64,000 nt of DNA from Polytrichum commune (Eukaryota > Streptophyta > Polytrichopsida > Polytrichales > Polytrichaceae): assembly GCA_950295325.1 (NCBI GenBank), contig OX485804.1, positions 26,662,001-26,726,000 on the forward strand, given 5' to 3'. A program made the translations under genes and the position numbers. This document shows, piece by piece, positions 1 to 12,689 of this stretch. The notes beneath the pieces were generated by a model. The model made no database searches. It saw nothing but the letters and a program-made list of their open reading frames with translations, and was not told where the DNA came from. Every line of letters begins with the position of its first letter. The first letter of the stretch is position 1.

Positions 1-71
1 AAGTGACCAAGCCCGATGTTAGCACCCGATGTTCTTGAGAGGAAAGTTTAGTGAAGAGAATTAACCTTCCA

Positions 72-375
72 AAATATCCCAAAACCCTAGGGAACAAGTG
101 ATCTCAATTCCAAATATCCCTCCTTATTGTCACACGTCCCTCATGTATATCACAAGTTTTGACATTAAAATAATCCACCAAATAATTCAATCCATACGCC
201 GGGACGCATCACATGGTCATCATGGTCTTTATTGTAATGTTGACTTTGTGCTATTCCATAATGTCACATGCTACACTAAGTCTCTATTATCACACATCCA
301 TGTTAACACTACATACCTCCTTAATATCATGCGCATATGGTTGCCATAGGTGTGACATTAGGGAGGTTACTGTGT
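72..375 (+). repeat. Dispersed repeat, copy 1 (partner at 36950-37250)
   Basis: This stretch matches 36950-37250 in the same orientation. Shared landmarks in order are TTTTGACATTAAAA, AATCCACCAAA, TTGACTTTGTG, TATTCCATAATG, CACATGCTACA and ACTACATACCTCCTTAATAT. I estimate roughly 75-80% identity by eye. I see no coding capacity, clear terminal repeats or target duplication, so the element class is unknown; an LTR or non-autonomous element fragment is possible. Confidence 0.75.
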
Positions 376-1189
376 AGATGTATTAGGGTTTATGAAGACT
401 CCAGCCGAAGCCTGTCATGTGCCATGCCGCCAACTGGGGTGACAACGAACAAAGGTACCGACGACGCACTCACTCACGACGAGCCGGATCGGGAGTCACG
501 ACGCTGGCGACGCACGTGGGAGTCGTGGCCGCAAACGCGCTTGCCAGGAAACACAAAAGAATGAGAGCAAGTCAATGGCAATCGACGAACGAAGTCACCA
601 AACCACCCTACCTATGTCGACGGCGTAAGCAGCCTTCGTCGGAACCGGGGCAGCTTGCAATCCAGACTCTTGAGTTTCGCCACACTGGCGTCATCAATCT
701 TGAGAGAGTCGGCACTTGAAAACAAAGATTGTTGAAGAAAAATAAGAAAGAAAGTAGTAGGTAACTAAGGTGGGCGGGATCAGGACGTCGGTAGCAGGAG
801 GAGGACCAGCAGCAGCAGCAGCTGCTGCTGATGAGAGCGCTGGAGTCTGGCAGCTAGATTTGTACGTAGCGAGTGGTGAATCCCTGAAATCCAACATTCC
901 GGAAGTCGGGGACATCTCGGGGCCAGGCGCCGGGTAGCAGGCATTATAAGATTTGGAGATGGCGTCGGGAGAAGCAGACATGTCCCTGCAGATTGAGTTG
1001 CAAAAGGTACACCGCTAGGGACACCAATCGAGGGTAGAAGCGGGCCAGGTCATTGGAAAGAATGTGCGAGTGAGTGAGTAATGTGTACATGTGATAGAGT
1101 ACTAGGTTCGGAGTTTTCCTGGACATGGGAGTTGCTTTATTCTGTCGGGATTCAACCAACCTTTCGAGTCTCTTCTGAAACTTATCTGA

Positions 1190-2910
1190 ACTCCAACAAT
1201 GCCTGCCTGCCTGCCGGTCTGCGTGTATTAGTATAGAACGTCATCATCATCAGTGCGACTAAGCAAAAGGAATAAATTCCGGTCTCCCCTCATTCTCCTC
1301 GAGTCACCCCAACCCAATTTTTTGGTGATAAAATAATGCCATAGGCACAACGTGCACACACACAGACGTCCCGGGGTGTGCTAACTCATGAGATCCAGGT
1401 GCGTAGGTGCGAGATTAAGGCCAGGTAGCCCCACTAATAACTTTGGAACATGATGACAAGCTAGAAACTCTGTGGGTGGGGGTGATAGCCGAATTCTAGC
1501 GTTTCAGGTCTTTAGAAAGAACCGGACGAACACCATCAGGCAGGGTTATTACCACCGAATTCACCCAAACAAATACTGAAATCAAACAACACCTGCCTGT
1601 CTCTGTGTGTGTGTATTTTGATGTAAAACATCTTCACTGTGAACAAGAAAAAGGAACAGATTTCCTCCTCGGACACAAACTTAATTTTTTGGCAGTAAAT
1701 CTTATATCATGGGCACGCACACGTGCACACACACAGAGACGTCCCGAGGTGTGATCTGAGATCCTTCCTATCTAGATGTGTGCAGATAGATGAGCAGATA
1801 TTGCGTAGGTCACAATACTGGGTTGATTAAGGTCAGATTTGTTTTTGTTTTTGTTCCCGGTTTGTTGGCTGAGGCACGTGGCCTTGTTGAACGACGTTGC
1901 CATCATATATATTGTTTAGAACTTAACAGGATCCCCTGTAACGCTCTGGATGGAGATAGTACCCAGATTCTAGTCTTGGTTTTAGTACTCACAAAAACCC
2001 TGAGACACCATCAGGCAGAGTTATTACCACCAATTCATGATGTAAAGAATGCTGAAACCCAAAGAATGCCTGCCTGTCTGTCTGTCTGTAGGGTCGTTTA
2101 CCCTACAAGAGTGGTCGCATGGTTGCGGTTAATCACCACAGTCAACCACGACTACTGTGTTTCCATTCACACTTGCCTTGTGGTTGGTGGTGGGGTGGTC
2201 TTCTTACTCATACTCTATCATTGATTTAGGTCTTGGCTCGATGGAAATTGTCTTGTTGGTTTTGGATTGTAGTGTTAACGTGGTTGTCTCCTCAACTTTC
2301 TCCCGCACCTTGGCCTTGAAACTCTCTAGTGATGCCACATGAGCATGAACAACCACCGCAAGGGTGGTCAACTTAACTGTGCGGAGTTGGGGGTCGATGG
2401 GGTAACAGTGCTTGTGGGGGGATTTGAACTTATGATGCCTTCTCCATGGAAATTGAACCAAAGACATTAAACCACTGCCACAACCACCCCTAGTGTAAAC
2501 GACCATTGTGTCTGTGAGAGCGTGTGCATGTGTGTGTTGATATAAAATACCGTCAGCGCGACCAAGGAATACGAGTAGATTCCATTCTCTCCTCCTCACA
2601 CCCAAACCCGAATTTTGGTACTAGAATCATATTTCTTAGGCATACGTGCTCACATACAGAGATCTGGGTGCTATCTAGCTATGTAGTTATGTGCAGATGA
2701 GCAGAAGGTCAGATTTATTTCCGGTTCTGTTGGCTGAGGAAGAAGTACCTGTTGAACCCTGTCATGGTCATCATCATGTTCACAAAATACCAGGAGCCCA
2801 TGTAATTTTGTGGACCTTGGAGATGTTAGCCGAATTCTAGTTCTATTGGTCTTAGAAAGTACCGGTTGGAACACCACCGCCACCGAATTTATGTAAAGAA
2901 TGCAGGTATT
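1190..2910. repeat. Decayed tandem array, about three units
   Basis: Three diverged units share the same ordered landmarks. These are a CCTG/TCTG-rich tract (near 1200, 1592, 2068), a CACGTGCACACACACAG-like tract followed by a GACGTCCC or AGATCTGG block (near 1350, 1720, 2650), and an ACACCATCAGGCAG or ACACCACC block (near 1530, 2005, 2870). The third unit also repeats the GATGAGCAGA...GGTCAGATTT...TTGTTGGCTGAGG stretch seen at 1790-1880. Units differ in length and in indels, so this is an old duplication. I see no open frame conserved between units. Confidence 0.6.
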
Positions 2911-3587
2911 GCAAGAATGTTATTCTACCTCCTTATTTTTTCATGTGTTGTTGAGCTCCGAAGTCTGACGTTGTCCTTGTGATTCCTTGGTGTTGGTACT
3001 GTCCCAGCAATCGGCCAAGCTCCTGGCACCGCCGCAACCAGTGAGTGCCACTCGTGATTAATCTGCGTGCTTTCGATTTGAACAGCATGATGTAGTTATT
3101 GTGAAGGTTTTGGTAGGCTTTAGAGTTACCCTTAAAGCCTCTCAAAAAGTCCTGTTTTGGAAGGGAGTTCTCATCAGCTTGACATTTTATAATGTTCAAG
3201 GAGTGTTCAAGTAGTGTCAAAACCTCCCATTTTAAGTGAAATGAAGGGTTTCTTTGGCCAAAAAAGTGGTCATATACACATGAGTTCCTTCTCAACTTTT
3301 TGAGAGCACTAATTTAAGTGCCTTGTAAAGTTTGTCATGAAACTTGTTTTTATGTCAAAATCAAATCCGTCCCTTTTGTTTCACAAAACTGGTGGTTTGG
3401 ATACCACTTTAACACTCCTTAAACATTATAAAATATCAAAAGTGGATCAAAAACTCCCTATCAAAGCAAGAGTTTTTGAGAGACTTTATAGATATCTCTA
3501 AAATTAGTGTTTGTACTTTTCTAAAAATATTTGTTATTGATTTTAACACAACTCGGGTTTTATATAATCTTGTTGCATTGCTTACAG

Positions 3588-6500
3588 ACCGAAAATTATC
3601 CTGCACGGAGGGGTCAAGGGCCTGTGGACATAGAAGGATGGCTTCCTATTGCTTCAGACCGCAACGCGGATTGGAGGTTCTCAACTTTCCACAATGTGAC
3701 AGCCATGATGGGAGCTGGAGTCTTGGCTCTTCCTAATGCCATGGTGTACCTTACATGGTACTTCCTTTTCCTTTCTAATTATCCAGACTAAAATCCAGCA
3801 CAACCTTCAAATTCACAATTTTTGACTGTGTGTGCGGATTCCAACAAAGTCAAATCCTACACTGGTGGGTTGGAGAGTTGAACCTGAAACCCCCTTTTGG
3901 ATTGGAGAGCTCTGCTTCCTTAACAAACAAAGATATAGCTGCTATTGCATGTGTTCTGTATTGAACTTAAAACAAAAAAATAGCTAGCTAGTTGTTCCTT
4001 AACAAAGAAAAATATAGCTGCTGCTTCACCCTTTTGAAACCGGAACAACTAGCTAGCTAGCTATTTCTTTGTCAAAATTTACCATTTTTCTGCCTCGTTT
4101 GTAGTTGTCTAGCCCTAGCTTGTCAGCTGGAGCCAGTGACCACTCAAAGGCATATTTTCCACTGCAACTATTATGGTATTTAGTATCACTTATTTTTCAG
4201 AGTTACGCAATGCTATAACTTGGTACTGTTTATTTAGATTTTTATCAGGTCATGATGTTAATGTTCTCAAATGTCCAAACAACTAATAGTTCGAAAATAG
4301 TTGGGACGAGTTCTGATAACCCTTCTGGTCTTGGATGAGCGACTGGTTATGTCACAAGGACTCATTTATATATCCCTTCGAACTTGTTACGGATTTTGTG
4401 CGCATTCTTGCGTTACAGGGGTCCAGGAGTATTGGCACTCTTGGTTTCATGGGTGGTCACTCTCTTCACGCTCTGGCAAATGGTGGAAATGCACGAGGCT
4501 GTTCCAGGCAGGCGGTTCGATCGGTACCACGAGCTCGGGCAGGAGGCATTCGGTGAGAAATTGGGGCTGTGGATTGTGATCCCATTGCAACTGGTTGTGG
4601 AGGTGGGTGTGGACATCGTGTATATGGTGACCGCCGGGAAGTCTCTGGAGCACGCGTACGCAATCACTTGTCAAAGCCACTGCCATTTGCAAAATAGCAT
4701 TGTAGTTTGGATTGCCATCTACGCCGCTGTGCAGCTGGTGCTTGCCCAGCTCCCCAACTTCAACTCCATCGCTGCTATTTCTCTAGCCGCAGCCATCATG
4801 TCCATAAGGTGAGACCTAATTATTCGGTTTCATGATCTCTTTGGATTCTGAGTGTTGGCGTACATTAAGATCTAGGTTCAAGTAGCTTGGGGATCAAAAC
4901 ACGGTCTCTCTGAATCAACCTTCTCTCATACTTCAGACTCGAGATTGGACCCAACCTTGAAGGTTGATTTTTCAATTCAAGGAGTATTCTTTTGAGTTGG
5001 GATGACAAGGTTTTGTAGGAACATGGTGCCTTATTAAGCACTCAAACTTAGGTTCAATCCTAAGTATGGAAGGAAGGTCTATCCACTTGGGATGTGAATT
5101 TGGATCCCAAGTTTCTTGGATCTGGATCCCACTGTAAACCCACCATAAGTGACCTTCCTATGCACAAGGTAAGTGGGCCTAACAAGGACACACTTACCCT
5201 TGCTCCCACTTCTCCTACGATATTAAACACGCAATTAATACATGATAATTAGCAAATCTCCTTTAAAACCATAACCAATTTTTTCCATGATGTTTTGAGC
5301 TCTTATATGAATCTCTTATTCATTATCAAGTTACATGAAGATTCTCTTTCTTCTTGCATGATCATGTAGGTCCCCCAATTACCTAGAATTGCTAACAAAT
5401 TTTGAGCACATAGTCCACCATGTTTTAGGCACAAGTCTATTCTTAAATCCACATTTCACCACACAGCATGCAAATATGGGGTCCAATTAAGATAAAGTAA
5501 CCGAGTTAGATCCGCAGCTTACCTTAACCACCTTCTCTCGATCTGATGGCATTTGCTTTCCTCTTGCAGTTACTCCTCGATCGCATGCTTAGATCCATAC
5601 CTAACCACACACCAGTCACATATAGGGTCCAATTAAGGTAAAATAACTGGATTAAATCCGCAGCTTACATTAACCTCCTTCACTTAATCTGATGGCATTT
5701 GCTTCTCTTCGCAGTTACTCCACAATTGCATTCTTAGATCCATACCTAACCACAGACCACTCAAATGAAGGGTTCAATTAAGAATAAGTAACTGAATTAG
5801 ATACGCAGCTCACCTTAACCTTCTACACTTAATCTGATGGCATTTGCTTCTCCTCGCAGTTACTCCACAATTGCATTCTTAGATCCATACCTAACCACAG
5901 ACCACTCAAATGAAGGGTCCAATTAAGATTAAGTAATTGAATTAGATACGCAGCTCACCTTAACCTTCTACACTTAATCTGATGGCATTTGCTTTTCGCT
6001 TGCAGTTACTCTGCAATCACATTCTTAGATTTATACTTAACCACTCACCACTCAAATATAGGGTCCGATTAAGATAACTGCATCGGACCTGCTTTATGCT
6101 TTATTTGACCTTGATCTTCTCTTAATCTGATGGCATTTTCTTTCTCCATGCAGTTACTCCACGATCGCATGGGCGATTCCTTTGAGGTATGGCCACGAAC
6201 TCCCGGGCCAAAACCAAAACTTGAAGCCAATTAGCTATGGTTTCCCCCAATACAAGCCCGGTAGTGGCAACCCCGGCACGCCGCTTAAGGATATAGACCG
6301 AGTGTTTGGATTCTTCAATGCGCTTGGCACAATTGCGTTTGCTTATGCAGGCCACAATGTGGTGTTAGAGATTCAAGCCACCTTACCCTCCACCCCTGAC
6401 AAGCCATCCAAAGTCGAAATGTGGAGAGGGGTGATGGTGGCTTATGGAATTGTGGCGGCCGGCTATTTCCCCGTGGCACTCATTGGTTACTGGGCATATG

Positions 6501-8071
6501 GAGACCAAGTTACCGATGATGTTATCACGTTCGTGAGCAATCCGACATGGTTGGTCTTCATTGCCAACATCATGGTTGTCATTCATGTCATCGGAAGTTA
6601 TCAGGTTATATATTTCAACAATTCATAACTTATTTCCACATGATAGCTTTGTTTATTCTCCTTTGCTTCCAATTGTGGGTCATGTTGTACAATTTCTCGT
6701 TAACAATCAGAGAGAAATTCTTGTAGAGGTGTCATCTCATTGGAAAGACACCCACATAATATAAGTCATAACAAAAACAAGTAGAATTTGGCTTCAAAGT
6801 TATTGATGATATCATCACGTTTGTAAACCTTCTAACATGATGATTGATCTTCATCGCCAACATCGTGGTGGTCATTCATGTCATCAGAAGCTACCATAGT
6901 ATATTCTACAATTCACAATTACCTCCACATGATACGTTAATTATTGACCTTTACTTCCACTAGTAGACCCACACCTAACAATATCTCACAAACTTTTAGA
7001 GAAAGAGAATTGTGTAGTCTAACAAATTGAAGTAAATTTTGCCCTCCTTATCCTCCCATTCACCCATGTTGGAATGCTTGTTGTTTAGATCCACCATCTC
7101 ATTGTAAGGTAGTGCAAATGTTGATGCTACAAATTTTTGGAGGGACTTTCTTCTAGATGTAATGAAGTAGGTGCACATCTAGAAGTTGATTGCCGATTAA
7201 GTTTCTTTGGAGCTCAAGATTTCATATGCCAACATGTTGTGCTTGCAGATTTATGCAATGCCAGTGTATGACATGATTGAAACTTTGCTAGTGAGACACC
7301 TGCGCTTCAATCCTACAACCACTCTTCGACTTGTGGCCCGCTCTACATATGTTGGTATGCTTTGGTTTGATCCATAATGTATGGTCATAATAGTTTCTCT
7401 GCAAGTTTTAGATGCAAAACTCGTGAAATTTAATTTTTCATGTTGATATAAGTGGATTGATTGCAGGTTTCACGATGTTTGTTGCTATGACCTTTCCCTT
7501 CTTCTCCGCATTGTTGGGATTCTTTGGAGGGTTCGCATTCTCTCCAACAACATATTTTGTAAGTAATTTTACATGCCCAAATCCTTCAGTTGTTTTCAAG
7601 TGCTCTTACTTAGCAATGTTGTTTCAATCCACAAACCAATCACACATGTTTGCCTAATATTATTGGATATACAAGGTTTGGTATCAAATCGCTAAAAAAA
7701 GTGCCATGAATGGATCTTGTTGTTGCAGCTACCCTCCGTTATGTGGTTGTTGATCTACAGGCCAAAGGCTTTTAGTTTGCAGTGGCTCACAAATTGGGTA
7801 AGCTAGCTTTTTTTCATATCATTTCAAGCAATTTATTTCAAGTTTTTTGTACTCTGTGCTATAACGAATTCGAAATATAACAAATGAAGGCATTTTAATA
7901 TCTCAATGCATAATTCTTATATTGATGGATATTTGAAATTAATGTTATTGCATGCAGGCAGTGATTGTTCTCGGGGTTACCCTTATGTTTGTTTCATCAA
8001 TTGGAGGCCTTTATGAACTCATCCAAGAAGGTTCACATTTTCATTTTTGGAAGGATTCGACAAATAAATGA
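3588..8071 (+). CDS. LHT-type amino acid/auxin permease (partial, 7 exons)
   Basis: Probable plasma-membrane, proton-coupled importer of amino acids, of the lysine-histidine-transporter (LHT) branch of the AAAP family. Exons read by hand are 3588-3757, 4419-4808, 6154-6604, 7249-7354, 7467-7558, 7729-7797 and 7958-8071. They have GT-AG borders and hold one frame of 463 residues to TGA. Visible signatures are [12 protein letters not shown] then [16 protein letters not shown] (first membrane segment), [51 protein letters not shown], and the late hydrophobic segments ending near LQWLTNW and LYELIQEG. About ten membrane segments are expected. The N-terminal exon with the start codon was not found; by analogy to family members only a short cytosolic N-terminus should be missing. 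Intron 2 carries a tandem array of its own 3' splice site, and intron 3 holds a decayed copy of the exon 3 end. Amino acid specificity cannot be read from sequence. Confidence 0.9.
5100..5560 (+). repeat. Dispersed repeat family R1, copy in LHT intron 2
   Basis: Copy of a dispersed repeat of about 350-400 bp that also occurs at 15095-15440, 20730-21020 and 25580-25960, and inverted near 17430-17580 and 20070-20240. Ordered landmarks are a CCCACTTCTCCTACGATATTAAACACGC-like block, GAGCTCTTATATGAATCTCTTATTC, AGGTCCCCCAATTA, GCTAACAAATTTTGAGCACATAGTCC, and CTTAAATCCACA followed by GGGTCCAATTAAG. The copies lack an obvious ORF. The right end of this copy is the part that became tandemly repeated together with the splice acceptor. 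Confidence 0.7.
5425..6168 (+). repeat. Tandem array of a 3' splice site (five copies)
   Basis: Units of about 145 bp each contain the tail of repeat R1, the block CTTAATCTGATGGCATTTGC, a pyrimidine tract, CAG, and the start of LHT exon 3 (TTACTCC...ATCGCAT or close variants). The AG dinucleotides end at 5569, 5714, 5859, 6005 and 6153, giving spacings of 145, 145, 146 and 148. Only the last continues into the true exon ([10 protein letters not shown]). The four upstream copies keep the AG and the first coding bases, so they are plausible decoy acceptors. Confidence 0.9.
6785..6990 (+). pseudogene. Decayed duplicate of LHT exon 3 end
   Basis: This intron stretch repeats 6505-6710. GTTATTGATGATATCATCACGTTTGTAA matches GTTACCGATGATGTTATCACGTTCGTGA, and TCTTCATCGCCAACATC is followed by GTGGTGGTCATTCATGTCATC, then by the same intron start (ATTCACAATTACCTCCACATGATA). 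The copy has an in-frame stop and a changed donor (AGCTACCATAGTATAT in place of AGTTATCAGGTTATAT). It is a non-functional tandem duplicate of the exon 3 end plus the start of intron 3. Confidence 0.85.
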
Positions 8072-9431
8072 AGTTTAGAAGGGACAACATTCATCAAAGA
8101 ATAGAGATTGTGTTGGGTGCCGAAGGCCTTCTAAATCAATTAATCAATTGCACCACCAAGTAGAATGCAAAGGAGCCCGAGGACAATCAAACATTCGCAA
8201 TCTTAGCCTCGCTTAGAACTAGAGATTGCCATGTGTGGAAACACATGATCCTTGCATCTGACTATGACCATGAATCTAAGTCGTTCTTGCCAAGAACTTG
8301 GGTTTGAGCTTAGGAGAGGTCGACTATCTTTCAACTTCAAACCCACTCCATGTAGCGCAAGTGCAAAGTGTGTATACAAAGTCACAAATGTTCTTGGAAG
8401 TGGCCTTTAGGTGTCCACACATTCAAGCTCTCAAATAATGTACATAGAGCTCACATCTCTTTATAATGATATAACACATTTGTTCGAGGCATCTCTTAGC
8501 TCACAACTCTTGGTTCAACGCGTTTGTTGTAGTCAAACTTGGATTAAACAATGTACAGATTGTAGGGGTAGTTTTACCTACTCAAAGGATTAAGTGTTCC
8601 ATTCAATTGAGCTTCCGATCGGTGCATGTAAATCGTGGAATTTGTCGCTCACACAATAGAAACTTGCATTGGACCGGTGTGTTGTAAAAGTGCATGAAGT
8701 TGGCCTCTATATATTGGGCAAGTTGGTTCTTTCCACTTTCTTTTCTCAAGCCTCATGTAAAGTGGTTGTACCACATTACAAGTTTTACCCTCTACATGCC
8801 ACACATGATGCACTTCGTGTAGTCCCTTGGCAACTTTGACTTTACGATCCACAAGGCGTGTTATAGCATGTAAACCTTGTTGCTGGTGCTTTATGTCCTC
8901 TTAAGGCCCCCAAGGCTCTCCTTAAACAAAGGTAATCCCTTGGGAGAGGGAGGGCTAAGTTATCTACATCGATTCTCCCAATTAGTGCATGCTATCACTT
9001 GGAGTTTTGCAATGCAAGAACGTCTTATGATGTGGGAGTTTAATTCTCACTAACGAAAGTTCAATATGTTTTTCAAACATCATAGAACATAAATGACTTT
9101 GCTTGGTAAATATCACATTCTCTTTAGATAGTTATAGCACGGCGTACCTGTGAATAGTAACACGCACCAACTGGGATAATCGGCATACTACATTTTGCGT
9201 CTAAGTGTGAGGAAGTTTGTTGGAATGACAGCGGCACACATCAATGCCAAAGACGTAAGGCACAAACAATATGTTTTGAGACAAAGGTGGATTCAATTGT
9301 CAAAAGGCTAGTCTATTACTACACCAAGGATTCACAACAAGGGTTTACCAACATAATTCTACATGTGTGTTCACAATTTTATGCTAGGTGTCCTAATAAC
9401 CTATCATACTCTTAGATGATTCGGATACTTA

Positions 9432-9917
9432 GGGCCAATTCACACACGAGCCAAGAGCCGTGACCATGAAATTGTGAGAGCGCAAAAGAAACCATCCAAA
9501 GGCCGTCCCAAGACACCTTCAAATCATGTAGTGTGGTCATGGATCCTCAAGTGTAGTGTGAAATCATGTGTGACCGAGCCCTCAACCAAATGCTATTTCA
9601 ATGAATTTCTATTCATGCATGTCCTCACACATGATAAAATACAATAAATCAACGGGTGTGGGCATTCAGAGTGCCATGGTCTCCTGGTTTTGTGTTAGGC
9701 CTACCTCCAAGAGGTGGTTTTTGAAAAGAGTCCAAGTGACCATGAAACATGATCCATTTGATGCCATGTGGACTTTAGATCCATCTTGCATTCACATGCT
9801 TTGTTGGTCCTTCAAGCGTAGTGTGAAGCGAACTTGGACCGGCTCCGCCTTTTCAACCAATGAGAGTGCTTGAAGTGTAATAGTCACGGGCTCTCAGTCT
9901 CATTTGTGAAGAGACCC
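9432..9917. mobile_element. Tourist-like MITE (PIF/Harbinger type), 486 bp
   Basis: The ends are imperfect inverted repeats. The left reads GGGCCAATTCACACACGAG and the reversed right end reads GGGTCTCTTCACAAATGAG; a further shared block nearby is GAGCC-GTGAC. It is flanked on both sides by TTA (9429-9431 and 9918-9920), the trinucleotide target of PIF/Harbinger elements. There is no transposase, so it is non-autonomous. Its termini resemble those of the element at 21927-22304, suggesting one mobilising source. Confidence 0.65.
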
Positions 9918-10575
9918 TTAGTTACTTGTAACCTATTCAACTCAAGCCTTGCAAACTTTAGGTGGCACTTTGATAGGTTAATTACCATGATAGTTACATT
10001 AGATTAGTTGGCATGCCAATCCTTCATGGGATGTATTGGTGTTGAATGATGGGTCATTTTGCAAAGTTGTTTTTAGTTCCATTCTTTAAATAAAACTCTC
10101 TAAGGTCCTTTATCAAGGGTTGAGAAGAACACCTATAGTAGCAATTCAAGGTTACAATGTCCTCCCTTAGGCATTCATAGTGAAATAAATACGGCAGGGT
10201 TGTTTTATACCAGAAATCTGGCTTGTTGTTACACTTGGGTTTTGCATCAATATTGGGGTTTAGGTGGCTAAGCATAAACTCTTAAATTATTATCAAGATT
10301 TGAAAAGCAGAAATCTACTAAAGGAACATGGATTATCATGCTTTCCTATTGATGTTTAGAACTTGATTAGGAGGATTGGCAATATAGATATAGTATGCCT
10401 TATGAAAGTTTGGAGGAACCCGTATGTGAATTTACAAGATGGGCATACATATGTAAAAGATTATAGAAAGTTAGGTAGGGTTTGAACGAAATATAATAAT
10501 TCAACACCTACATATTTCATCCAATATATGGATGGCTCATCCACCATCATTGTTGGTCCCCAACTCAACACTTCA

Positions 10576-10610
10576 GGGTTTGGGGTTTGGGGTTTGGGGT
10601 TTGGGGTTTT
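10576..10610 (+). repeat. Short GGGGTTT tandem tract
   Basis: About four to five units of GGGGTTT lie in intergenic DNA. The usual plant telomere unit is TTTAGGG, so this differs by one base per unit and is more likely a microsatellite than an interstitial telomere. Confidence 0.8.
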
Positions 10611-11504
10611 CAGGGAGGCAGTCTAGAGAGCTTAGTGATTGAGGGAAATTGGGGGGAAGTACACCACTTGGGATGTAGTATGTAAAGAGGTGAGTTGCCT
10701 ATAAATATTGGAGGCTTACTTTTTACAAGTTTTAGTTTCTTGTATACATATGTTACAGTATCACCTATTTATATTGTTTTGTGTGGTATGTGTACTTCTT
10801 GCTATTTCTTAGCAACAACTTTGTATGTATATTCCTTTCTCTGTCCATCCAAAATTTGTACATAGGGGTATTAATTTGACGGTGACTCATGTGCCTCAAT
10901 CATTCTTTTAACGTAGAGTGCACACCCCAAAGTGGTCACTCCTCCTAAATGTATGCCTATATTTGACTGGTATATACTCCCAGGGGTGGACTCTTCATTG
11001 GAAACTTAAATGACGTGCATGGTAACTATAAAATCAAATCCCTACATACGAGAAGTTTATAGGAAAAAAAGAAGAAGAAGGTATTTGTACCAACAACATG
11101 TTAGAAAGAAAAAAAATTCATGTATTCATATTAAGAATTTCAATTCGATGTGTTGAATGCATCCAATACATATACAAATTCAAATCTTACATGAATTAAA
11201 TATGCCTATAGTACATGTAAAATCTACATTCACTTTCTAACAAGAAAGTCATTGAATTCTTTTTCATCCATAGTATGTAACTCGTTGATTCCATCAAACA
11301 AACAAAGACAAGAGCATAATAACTTAGCCACAATCAGGAGAGATAAACTTAAGGGACCCAAGGAGCGCTCCAAGAGCCTCTAGCTGGTCCTAGAACCCAA
11401 ATGCAAATAAGAACAAGAATGGACAAGGGAGTCGTTGAGGATTATTACCATATAACAATAATGAATGAAAAAATGAATTGGATAAAACTAGTTAATCTAT
11501 TGTC

Positions 11505-11552
11505 AAAAAAAAAAAAAAAAACAAACAACAACAACAACAACAACAACAACAC
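11505..11552 (+). repeat. Poly-A plus CAA microsatellite
   Basis: A run of roughly 17 A is followed by about nine ACA/CAA units. It could be the tail of an old retroposed sequence, but nothing recognisable lies upstream of it. Confidence 0.8.
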
Positions 11553-12689
11553 ATTTTGGTCTTCTTTTGGGTGAAAGCAAGCTAGAGTGTTCATTTTTGG
11601 GAGAATTTTGGAGTCACTTTTAAGTACTTCCGTGGTTCAAGCATGTTGTAGATGAACAAACCCTACACATGCCCAAAACCCTATCTACCACATATTCAAG
11701 ACCAAAATCCTATCCATTATGTAGGTATCCAAATCAAACACCCTATCCACCACATATGCCATAGTGATGACATCGTCATTATATAGAATAGATGTAGGAA
11801 ACTGCTTTTAAAAAAAAAGGCGAGTACGTGGAACCATGTTTTACATCATAGAATATAAGTTTGATGAAAAAATAAATGCAAAGACATATTTATAAAGTTG
11901 TTTAGGACTTCATCATTGTATGTTGTTAAGGGGTGTTTGAAAAGTCCTAATTTCAATTTTGAAACTTGAGATGAATACATTCACAATTGCTAACTTGAGG
12001 AAACAATTCCCAAGTTGATCCAATAGTCAAAATTGTTTGTGGAGTAGGAAGTGCCCACAAAAAGGCCCGTATATCTTAACCCCTAAAATCACAAGTTGTT
12101 TTCACATAGTAAGACACATTGTTCATGTGCTATGAGAAGAAGGTTGCATTCAGACTAGAATAAAAAAGTAAAAGAAAAAGAAAATTGAAGTAAACTTCTC
12201 TATGTGGATTGAGATCACATACTTACATGGTGCTCCCAAGTAACTTGGTGGACTCAATGGAAGCATTTATTCTAGTTTAAAATTAGATAAATTTGTCTTT
12301 AACTCAACAATAAAATCACTAGATCAATTCATACATGGATGATTCCTACATAAATGTTAGTTTGAGTGAAGGATGATGCTAATGTAGGCAACAATTGAGT
12401 GAATATTTTATAAGATATGCATATTGATGATAAATGTAGAAATATGTGTCAAAACTTGATTTTTCATCCATGCATGACGAGGAGCGAGATATTAGCTTTG
12501 CTTCCTCCCTCTCTCTTCACATTTCCACTTACATCTAGAATTGTCCAAATTTTTACAAGTCATGTGACCATGAGACACATCTTTGTGGTCATTTTAACAA
12601 TCCCCCAACTTTATAGTAAGTATGAAGTCCAAAGGGAATCATACAGTTTAATGTGATTCTCCCAGTTGAGATTGAATATCAACTTTGAG

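Larger units (their letters stand above)
1..3587. other. Gene-poor 5' flank
   Basis: I see no convincing coding sequence in this stretch. Short open frames occur on both strands but show no domain, and several are built from CAG or CCTG simple repeats. It holds one copy of a dispersed repeat (72-375) and a decayed tandem array (about 1190-2910). The missing first exon and promoter of the LHT gene should lie in its last part, probably after 2910, but I could not place them. Confidence 0.6.

Noticed and set aside
694-981. Minus-strand 95-codon frame with an alanine run
   Set aside because: The run comes from a CAG/GCA repeat. There is no domain, no splice context and no upstream signal.
1790-2224. 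144-codon plus-strand frame
   Set aside because: It lies across decayed tandem repeats and simple tracts, with no recognised motif and no matching frame in the other repeat units.
8203-8852. Several 60-67 codon frames after the LHT gene
   Set aside because: They are short, without domains or splice support, in A+T-rich intergenic sequence.
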